DNA of 33,280 bases from Bacteriovorax sp. (GTDB lineage: Bacteria; Bdellovibrionota; Bacteriovoracia; Bacteriovoracales; Bacteriovoracaceae), in NCBI GenBank assembly GCA_014378525.1, contig JACMNL010000077.1, forward strand, positions 1-33,280. Direction: 5' to 3'. The stretch's first letter is position 1, and every line of letters starts with the position of its first letter. Under the pieces are notes generated by a model. The model made no database searches, was not told the origin of the DNA, and saw only the letters and a list, made by a program, of their open reading frames with translations. Both the position numbers and the translations under genes were made by a program. Below, one piece after another: positions 7,828 through 14,323 of the stretch.

Positions 7828-8667
7828 TTAGTTTTTACTTAGTGTCGATGTTGATTCCCACTGCCATCCCCAGAACAGATCAGGTTTATCCTGCTCAGTT
7901 ACGTGAGTTGCACGCTCCTGCATTTCTTTTTGCCACGTTTCGAATTCATCTTGCGGGTAAACAGTTAGCTTCGCTTGCATTCTATAGTGGAAAGTTCCGC
8001 ACATCTCTGCACAGGCGATATCATAGAGACCAGTTTTTGTTAGTTCATACCAAAGACGCGAAATTCTTCCTGGCATTGCATCGACTTTGATACGTGCGTT
8101 TGGAAAATATAAAGCGTGGATAACATCTTTAGATGAAACCTGGAAAATAACTTTTGTGTTAACAGGAACGCGAAGGTCGTTAAGAGTTACAACATCATCT
8201 TCAGTGTTGAAGATTCCGTCCTTACCCGGGTATCTGAAGTTCCATGCCCATTGTTGTGCAAGGACTTCCACGCGAAGAACTTTTTCGTTTTCTTCTTTTG
8301 GATAATTTAAAAAGTGATTGATGAAATCGTGGTTAGAGATTGTTGTAATCTGCATATCGACCATGATGAATACAAGAGCTCCGATACCTGCCACAAGCGC
8401 TAATTGTTTTCTGCTTGTTCCGTGATTATATAACGGCTTCGGGTGACGTTTTTTGCTGTATAAATATGAGAATCCGAAAATTCCAAGACAAACGAAGAAG
8501 AAGAAAAATAAAATTAAATTCGTCGTCAGTTGAAATAGACTGTCGATCAAGTGACCATTTGTTGAGATATCAATTGGTGGCTTGATTGCTTCGAAGAAAC
8601 CAACATGTTCTGCTGCGTTTGCACTCGGTACAAAAAATTTCATAAAAAAGTTTAAAAGAAGATTCAT
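7828..8667 (-). CDS. ctaC: Cytochrome c oxidase subunit II (CuA protein)
   Basis: Electron-entry subunit of the aa3-type oxidase, 279 aa. Residues 1-19 look like a short signal sequence, followed by two membrane helices (~45-70 and ~88-106) and a periplasmic cupredoxin domain. All CuA ligands are present: His184 in DVIHALYFP and CAEMCGTFHYRM, giving Cys219, Glu221, Cys223, His227 and Met230. The AQQWAWNFRYPG segment is the aromatic electron-entry patch. No fused cytochrome c domain is present; the separate diheme cytochrome three genes downstream probably does that job. The start has AGGA at a usable distance, and a promoter lies 40-70 bp upstream. Confidence 0.97.
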   Translation of the reverse strand: MNLLLNFFMKFFVPSANAAEHVGFFEAIKPPIDISTNGHLIDSLFQLTTNLILFFFFFVCLGIFGFSYLYSKKRHPKPLYNHGTSRKQLALVAGIGALVFIMVDMQITTISNHDFINHFLNYPKEENEKVLRVEVLAQQWAWNFRYPGKDGIFNTEDDVVTLNDLRVPVNTKVIFQVSSKDVIHALYFPNARIKVDAMPGRISRLWYELTKTGLYDIACAEMCGTFHYRMQAKLTVYPQDEFETWQKEMQERATHVTEQDKPDLFWGWQWESTSTLSKN

Positions 8668-8707
8668 ATCAGCAATCCTGTCATGGGAAAGTTAAAGACG
8701 CGTTATT

Positions 8708-8737
8708 ATTATCTATTAGTGCTTTTATCATAATCAA
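8708..8737 (-). promoter_or_regulatory. Promoter upstream of oxidase subunit II
   Basis: On the minus strand TTGATT and GATAAT are separated by 18 bp in the 85-bp gap between the heme synthase fusion and subunit II. It would allow the structural oxidase genes to be expressed independently of heme A synthesis, with a leader of about 33-35 nt. The call is based on motif match only. Confidence 0.5.
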
Positions 8738-8752
8738 AAATTCTAATTTTAT

Positions 8753-10579
8753 CTATTTAAAAAATATAAGAGCAACCAGCAGTAATGGGAGGTAAAAAAG
8801 AGATCCATAAAAATAGTTTCTCGCCCATTCTCTTTCTCGAGCTTTGTCGGATTTAAGAAAAAATCCGTAGGCCGAATAGATTAAAAATAGTCCGCTTAAA
8901 GTAAAAGCTGCTCTCGTATAAACGAAACTGGCGTTCGAAAAAATTGTTGGAAGAAGCGAAGTTACAAAAAGTACTCCGGTGAATACGAAAATTCCAATTT
9001 TTGTAATAAGAAATCCACGCTTTAGGTTAGGATAAACTTTAATGCTGGCAGCATCGTAGTCATCTGCGTGGTAAAGAGAGATGGCAAGGAAGTGTGGAAG
9101 TTGCCATACAAAAAGAATCAAAAATAAAGTCACGGCCATGATATCGATTTGACCAGTCACAGCAGTCCAGCCCATAACCGGTGGAAGTGCTCCAGGAATC
9201 GCCCCTACGTAAACTGCGAGTTCACTTTTTTGCTTCATTGGCGTGTAAGCGTAAAGATACAACACCGCGGCAATTAATGCCAAAATTCCTGTCACCAGAT
9301 TTACAAAAATACACAAAGCAGGGATTGCAAATAAAACCAGAATCGTTCCGAAGACAAGTGCTGTCTTTGGATTCATTCTTTGTGAAGGAAGTGGACGGTC
9401 TTTAGTACGATTCATTTTGGCGTCGACTTCGCGTTCTATGTAGCAGTTAAGTGCAGCTGCACCGATAACAACTAAGGTGATTAAAGCGAATGCAAAAAAT
9501 GCTTTGAAGAAATTTATTTTATCTGGCGCGATCATTGTTCCAACCATCGCAGTCACCATAACAAGTAATGAAAGTCTGGGCTTGGTTAAATCAATCACGT
9601 CTGAAAGAAATGAATGTGAATCAGCAGAAACATAAGTTGATTCGAGATCTTTTAAAATTAAGTTTAGCTTCCATAGAGAGATTAATGAAAGTGCAGCACC
9701 TGCTAAATGCAGAGTTGTAGGAACAACACTCAAGTTCAGCCAGATTGTCATAATTCCGATGAACACTTGAGCAGATACACAGAAGAATGGAAGAAGACTT
9801 ATGAAGCGAAGTTTTTGATCGCCTTTAAAAAAGTGATACGTTCTGATTGAGAAAACAGAAACAACAGCGAAGACAACAATTCCATAAATTCTGTGAACCA
9901 TGTGAAGCTGTGAAGGATGCATTGATGGCCAGAGTTTTACTGTCCAGTCAGCAGCGTCCATACAAAGCATTGCACTCATTGGTCCAAGACCACAGGCAGC
10001 TCCGGCTCCGGCGTGTCTCATGAAAGCGCCGAGCAGAATTTGAGTATACAGAAGTGCCATCGAAAATAAAATTCCGTGACGGATGATGGGCTTCCAGTTG
10101 TTTTGTATTTTTTGTTTTACGACTTCAGAAATTTCGCGAACTGGTTTAACTAAGCTCGCAGCTTTGTGATGAATATATGTCACCATCGAAAAGAAAATTA
10201 ACGAAAGTCCAAGGTGTGAAGTTGAAACGATTGTCGGAAGTTTATAGATAACTGTGATTCCGCCAAGCACCCCTTGAGCGATAACTAAAAATAGAGCGAA
10301 AGCTGAAGCTTTGAATAAGTGCATGTGAGCAACAGATTTTTTTCTGTCACCGAAAGAAAAGAAAACCATAAGTGTTGTTAAGAGACCGACAAAAGTTGCA
10401 AGCATACGGTGACCGTGTTCGATCAGGATTGCTCCGTGCATACTTGGAAAAACCTGGTCGTAACATAAAGGCCAGTCCGGACAAGCTAGACTTGATTGAG
10501 TATTGTGAACAACTGCTCCCCACATAATTAAAGCAAATGTGAAGCAGACGTTTGTAAGTGAAAGATTCTTAAGACGCAT
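8753..10579 (-). CDS. ctaA-ctaB: Heme A synthase - heme O synthase fusion (CtaA-CtaB)
   Basis: One 608-aa membrane protein that would carry out both steps from protoheme to heme A. Residues 1-~310 are CtaA/COX15: heme-ligand His in IEHGHRM (55, 57), TSHLG (122), MVHRIYG (229) and TLHLAGA (291), plus two Cys pairs (33/39 and 196/206) as in the disulfide-bearing CtaA type. Residues ~325-608 are CtaB, a UbiA-family farnesyltransferase. The prenyl-diphosphate motif is NCYIEREVD followed by RTKDRPLP, with Glu382 where Asp is usual. The order is reversed relative to the pathway (CtaB acts first). No frameshift or stop separates the parts. It is the first gene of the oxidase cluster. Confidence 0.95.
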   Translation of the reverse strand: MRLKNLSLTNVCFTFALIMWGAVVHNTQSSLACPDWPLCYDQVFPSMHGAILIEHGHRMLATFVGLLTTLMVFFSFGDRKKSVAHMHLFKASAFALFLVIAQGVLGGITVIYKLPTIVSTSHLGLSLIFFSMVTYIHHKAASLVKPVREISEVVKQKIQNNWKPIIRHGILFSMALLYTQILLGAFMRHAGAGAACGLGPMSAMLCMDAADWTVKLWPSMHPSQLHMVHRIYGIVVFAVVSVFSIRTYHFFKGDQKLRFISLLPFFCVSAQVFIGIMTIWLNLSVVPTTLHLAGAALSLISLWKLNLILKDLESTYVSADSHSFLSDVIDLTKPRLSLLVMVTAMVGTMIAPDKINFFKAFFAFALITLVVIGAAALNCYIEREVDAKMNRTKDRPLPSQRMNPKTALVFGTILVLFAIPALCIFVNLVTGILALIAAVLYLYAYTPMKQKSELAVYVGAIPGALPPVMGWTAVTGQIDIMAVTLFLILFVWQLPHFLAISLYHADDYDAASIKVYPNLKRGFLITKIGIFVFTGVLFVTSLLPTIFSNASFVYTRAAFTLSGLFLIYSAYGFFLKSDKAREREWARNYFYGSLFYLPLLLVALIFFK

Positions 10580-10633
10580 ATCTTTACTCTGGGAAACTAT
10601 AAGATCGATAACTCATTTTATACTAAATCTTTC

Positions 10634-10663
10634 TTGCAAAGTCATACAGATATTGAGGATAAT
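10634..10663 (+). promoter_or_regulatory. Candidate promoter for the kynurenine genes
   Basis: TTGCAA and GATAAT are 18 bp apart, with the predicted start about 30 nt before the ATG at 10702. A GAGGGG Shine-Dalgarno (10687-10692) follows. The 122-bp gap is shared with the divergent heme synthase gene, for which I could not pick a convincing promoter. Confidence 0.45.
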
Positions 10664-10701
10664 TTCGCTGTATAAAGAGTGTCTTTGAGGGGAATAAATT
10701 C

Positions 10702-11802
10702 ATGCATAAAAACAGAGGGCCGGTTTACTACGGTGACTATCTTCAACTTCCTAAACTACTCGATTCACAATTGCCGCTTAGTCGAAAGTTCGCTGATGAA
10801 ACTAACGGAGAATGTCATGATGAAATGCTTTTTATTGTAGTTCACCAAGTCTACGAGCTATGGTTTAAACAAATTCTCCACGACCTGGATTCTATTCTTA
10901 AAGTGTTTAAAGAAACTTACATTCCGGAAGTAGAACTCTCTTCAATTGTACAAAAGCTTGAGCGCATTAAAAAAATTCAAGGCCTTTTGATCGGCCAGTT
11001 CGAAGTTTTGGAAAGCATGACTCCAATGGATTTTCTTGAGTTCAGGGATTTATTAATACCGGCTTCGGGATTTCAGAGTGTTCAGTTTAGAGAAATTGAA
11101 ATTAAGCTAGGACTACATACTTCTGACCGCATGGATGTAGACCGAGAGTTTTTCATGGGACGATTGTCAGAAGTTGATCGTGCACATTTAACTGAAGTAG
11201 AGAAATCCCCTACTCTTCTAAAATGTTTAGAAGGATGGTTAGAAAGACTTCCTTATACTGATACAAAAGAATTTAATTTCTGGGCCGAGTACCAGAAATC
11301 GATCGAAGGTATCTTGAAAGATGATCAGGAAATCATTGAAGCAAACAGTGCGCATTTAAGTGACAAGCAAAAACATATGCAGCTGGAAAACTTAAAAGTA
11401 ACCCGCGGTACTTTTGATAGTTTGTTTCATGAAGAAAAACATAAAGAGTTGATTGGTAATAATCAGAGAAAACTTTCGCAGAAAGCGATTTTAAATGCTC
11501 TTTTTATTCTTTTGTATAGAAATGAATCTATGCTGACGATGCCGTTTCATTTAATTACGGCGTTAATGGATATAGATGAAAACTTTACATCGTGGCGATA
11601 TCGTCATGCACTACTTGCTCAAAGAATGCTCGGTACTAAAATCGGTACTGGTGGATCTTCAGGGCATCAGTATTTAAAAAGAGCGGCAGATAATAATCGT
11701 GTGTTTTTAGATTTATTTAATCTATCGACATTTTTAATTCCAAGTTCACGACTTCCAAAAATTCCAGTAGAAGTTAAAAAGAAGATGAGTTTCAATGTAT
11801 AA
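10702..11802 (+). CDS. kynA: Tryptophan 2,3-dioxygenase
   Basis: Heme enzyme that opens the indole ring of L-tryptophan to N-formylkynurenine, the first step of the kynurenine pathway. It has 366 aa, longer than the common ~280-aa bacterial form. The family core HDEMLFIVVHQVYELWFKQ contains the active-site His48. The heme-ligand His322 lies in GTGGSSGHQYL, preceded by YRHALLAQRMLG. A strong GAGGGG Shine-Dalgarno fixes the start. Its last 8 nt overlap the start of the kynureninase-like gene, which indicates translational coupling. No arylformamidase gene lies beside it. Confidence 0.95.
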   Translation: MHKNRGPVYYGDYLQLPKLLDSQLPLSRKFADETNGECHDEMLFIVVHQVYELWFKQILHDLDSILKVFKETYIPEVELSSIVQKLERIKKIQGLLIGQFEVLESMTPMDFLEFRDLLIPASGFQSVQFREIEIKLGLHTSDRMDVDREFFMGRLSEVDRAHLTEVEKSPTLLKCLEGWLERLPYTDTKEFNFWAEYQKSIEGILKDDQEIIEANSAHLSDKQKHMQLENLKVTRGTFDSLFHEEKHKELIGNNQRKLSQKAILNALFILLYRNESMLTMPFHLITALMDIDENFTSWRYRHALLAQRMLGTKIGTGGSSGHQYLKRAADNNRVFLDLFNLSTFLIPSSRLPKIPVEVKKKMSFNV

Positions 11803-12952
11803 AAAATATTATTCGCACTTTTTAACAGCTAATCCACATATCCAGCATTACGCGAGCCATAGTCATCACTACTGGCCGGATGTTACGAGAGAAGCTACTC
11901 TCCAGTATTGGGATGATTCAGCGAAGTTCGTTGATGATAAGTGGGGGCATATTTTTGGAAACAAAATTCCTGCCACTCAAAAACTCATCGCTGAGGTTTT
12001 GAATCTTTCTTGCCCCGATCAGATTGTATTTGCTCCCAATACACATGAGCTGGTTTACAGACTTCTAAGTTGTTTCGAACCACGAAAAACAATTTCAATC
12101 TTAACAACTGATTCTGAATTTTATAGCTTCGATCGACAGGTCAACAGACTGGTTGAAGATAAAATGGCAAGCGTTGATAAAGTCTCTACACATCCTTTTG
12201 ATGATTTTGAAGATCGTTTCATAGAAAAAATTACCAGTAATCATTACGACATGATTTTTTTGAGTCATGTATTTTTTAATTCCGGCATGGTGGTTAAAAA
12301 TCTTAAGAAGATTGTAGAGAGCGTGAAAGAATCGAACACGATGATCGTCATTGATGGTTATCATGGCTTCATGGCCATCCCGACTGACCTGAAGGAAATT
12401 GAAGATCGCATTTTTTATATCGCAGGCTCTTATAAATACGCTCAGGGTGGAGAAGGCTGTTGTTTTATGGTTTCTCCGAAAAGTTCATGCGAACGTCCGC
12501 TTTATACGGGATGGTTTGCTGGATTCACTTTGCTCGAAACTGACGGCGGGAATACAGGTTACTCACGAGATGGATATCGATTTGCAGGTTCAACAATGGA
12601 TTTTGCGGCCATGTATAGACTGGAAGCTGTGCTGACTCTTTTTAAAAAGGAAGGACTGACTGTTGCAAAAATTCACTCGCACATTCAAAAACTACAAAAC
12701 AATTTTAGGAATCATCTTCTTGAAATTGATCACCACTATTTAACTGAAAAAAATATTCTAAGTGTAGATTACAATCATCACGGGCATTTTTTAACTTTTG
12801 CTATGCCATCTCCTGAGCATGCAAAGACAATGCATGATCTGTTAAAATCTATCAATGTATGGACTGATTTTAGAGGAAGCAGACTGCGTTTTGGATTCGG
12901 TATTTATCAGAATGATTGTATTGATCTGAAAGCTTTAGTTAAACCACTTTAA
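11795..12952 (+). CDS. Kynureninase-like PLP-dependent enzyme (aminotransferase class V fold)
   Basis: A 385-aa fold-type I PLP enzyme. The cofactor Lys is probably Lys214 in AGSYKYAQGGEG, which parallels the CSYKYLNAGPG motif of kynureninases. Asp187 and His190 in VIDGYHGFMAIP correspond to the DxAH segment that holds the pyridine nitrogen. The start overlaps the tryptophan dioxygenase gene by 8 nt, so both products are likely made together. Cleavage of kynurenine to anthranilate is therefore the best guess. The sequence is clearly divergent and shorter than the usual ~415 aa, and another class V activity cannot be excluded. The 3' end overlaps the DUF420 gene on the other strand by 18 nt. 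Confidence 0.78.
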   Translation: MYKKYYSHFLTANPHIQHYASHSHHYWPDVTREATLQYWDDSAKFVDDKWGHIFGNKIPATQKLIAEVLNLSCPDQIVFAPNTHELVYRLLSCFEPRKTISILTTDSEFYSFDRQVNRLVEDKMASVDKVSTHPFDDFEDRFIEKITSNHYDMIFLSHVFFNSGMVVKNLKKIVESVKESNTMIVIDGYHGFMAIPTDLKEIEDRIFYIAGSYKYAQGGEGCCFMVSPKSSCERPLYTGWFAGFTLLETDGGNTGYSRDGYRFAGSTMDFAAMYRLEAVLTLFKKEGLTVAKIHSHIQKLQNNFRNHLLEIDHHYLTEKNILSVDYNHHGHFLTFAMPSPEHAKTMHDLLKSINVWTDFRGSRLRFGFGIYQNDCIDLKALVKPL

Positions 12953-13462
12953 GATTATAAAAACCAGAACACCAGTTACCGAAACGTATAACCAGATAGG
13001 AAAAGTTATGCGAGCGACTTTTTTATGGCGAACGTAATTTTTTACGGCCGCTAGATATAAAGTCGTAAGGATAAGCGGCACCTGGACGATCGAAAGAAGA
13101 ATGTGAGAAATAAGAATTCCGAAATAGACCGGACGAATAATTCCAGTGGCCAGGAATTTAGTATCGCCGTGAAAGTTATGATAAGTCACATAAGAAACTA
13201 AAAAGCATGCTGATGAAACAGTCGCTGCAATCATTAAATATTTATGAAGTTGAATATCATTCCATTTTATGGCTACATATCCGCTGACTAAAAGTGTGGC
13301 CGTCAGTGCGTTGAAAAATGCATTGAGTGCAGGAAGCTGGGCAATCCATCCTGTCGCATTTACATCCGATCCAGTCTTAAAATAAATAAGCCAGAATAAA
13401 AAACCAAGAACAGCAGCGCTTAAGACGCCGATGATTCCGAATGCTGTTTTTTCTGATTGCAT
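12935..13462 (-). CDS. DUF420 family membrane protein (CtaM-like oxidase maturation factor)
   Basis: A 175-aa protein with about five transmembrane helices. The pattern LPALNAFFNALTATLL, IQLHKYLM, SYVTYHNFHG and ISHILLSIVQVPLI, with conserved His residues in the helices, fits DUF420. CtaM, a member of this family in Staphylococcus/Bacillus, is needed for maturation of heme A-containing aa3 oxidase. It is the last gene of the bc-type locus and follows the 71-aa CxxC protein by 3 nt. Its presence here links this locus to oxidase assembly. Confidence 0.82.
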   Translation of the reverse strand: MQSEKTAFGIIGVLSAAVLGFLFWLIYFKTGSDVNATGWIAQLPALNAFFNALTATLLVSGYVAIKWNDIQLHKYLMIAATVSSACFLVSYVTYHNFHGDTKFLATGIIRPVYFGILISHILLSIVQVPLILTTLYLAAVKNYVRHKKVARITFPIWLYVSVTGVLVFIILKWFN

Positions 13463-13465
13463 AAA

Positions 13466-13681
13466 TTAGGCTTGTGGTAAGTCGTTGTTGTTGATGTTTT
13501 TAAATTTCTTGAAAGTTTTATAGAAATAATACATCGGGAAGTAAATCGTAAGAACGAAAGCACCTACGACATAAAGATAGTATTTATCATTTGGGTTTGA
13601 GCCCATGCAATTAGGACAGGCCATTGCCTGGCCTGCCGTAATTAATGATAATGTGAAAACTAATGATACTTTTTTTAACAT
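13466..13681 (-). CDS. Small CPNC-motif membrane protein
   Basis: A 71-aa protein. Residues 1-21 form a signal peptide ending in GQAMA, directly followed by CPNCMGSNPND. A single transmembrane helix (~34-52) and a short basic cytoplasmic tail complete it. The CxxC is not a heme site because no His follows. Its place just outside the membrane suggests metal or thiol chemistry, possibly in copper or heme handling for the oxidase. The gene lies 12 nt after subunit III and 3 nt before the DUF420 gene, and was kept because of this tight operon position. No firm family assignment. Confidence 0.75.
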   Translation of the reverse strand: MLKKVSLVFTLSLITAGQAMACPNCMGSNPNDKYYLYVVGAFVLTIYFPMYYFYKTFKKFKNINNNDLPQA

Positions 13682-13693
13682 AATTTTTTTCTA

Positions 13694-14323
13694 CTACAGT
13701 AGATAAACGAAAGTGAAAACGAGAATCCAGACTAAGTCTACAAAGTGCCAGAACAGTCCGGCGATTTCTAACTGGTTATAGTCTCCGTTATCGAAGTCTC
13801 CACGGTAAGCGTGAACGAACATCGTGATCAAATAAATAACACCCGATAAAACGTGCAGACCGTGAAATCCTGTAATGGAGAAAAAGGTAGACGCAAATAA
13901 TGAAGTTCCATGAGCGTAGGTATTAAAACTCATCCCCATTTCGTGCATTAAATGGTGGTACTCGAAGGCCTGGATAGAAAGGAAAGCTACACCACCGAAG
14001 ATAGTGAACGCCAGCCAGTTAAGCATTGCCTGTCTGCTTTTTCTTTTACAAGCATCGATTGCAAGAACCATCGAAACTGATGAACAGATAAGAAGGAACG
14101 TCATGAAACCTGAAAGACCAACACCGCCTAAAGCGACAGATGGATTCGGCCATGCACGAGACGATCTCAATACTGCGTATGAAATTAAAAAACCTGAGAA
14201 TGACATACCGTCAGTCGCAAGAAATAACCACATCCCGATTTTACCCGGACTCGCTTTCCCGAATTGAGCATCATTTGGATAAACTGTTAACGGCTTTGGC
14301 CCGTCGTGAGTATGTGCACTCAT
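13694..14323 (-). CDS. ctaE: Cytochrome c oxidase subunit III (canonical copy)
   Basis: A 209-aa subunit III with five to six membrane helices. The conserved features are intact: KIGMWLFLATDGMSF at helix I, Glu in SIQAFEYHHL, His in ITGFHGLHVLSG, and the C-terminal EIAGLFWHFVDLVWILVF. It is in the quinol-cytochrome c reductase operon, not beside subunit I, where a degenerate paralogue sits instead. Its start codon shares one base with the stop of the eight-heme cytochrome (TAATG), which implies coupled translation. This suggests that the standard subunit III of the oxidase is made together with the bc-type complex. Confidence 0.95.
   Translation of the reverse strand: MSAHTHDGPKPLTVYPNDAQFGKASPGKIGMWLFLATDGMSFSGFLISYAVLRSSRAWPNPSVALGGVGLSGFMTFLLICSSVSMVLAIDACKRKSRQAMLNWLAFTIFGGVAFLSIQAFEYHHLMHEMGMSFNTYAHGTSLFASTFFSITGFHGLHVLSGVIYLITMFVHAYRGDFDNGDYNQLEIAGLFWHFVDLVWILVFTFVYLL

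Noticed and set aside
13466..13681. c-type heme site in the 71-aa protein
   Set aside because: The motif is CPNCM; the His needed after CxxC is absent.
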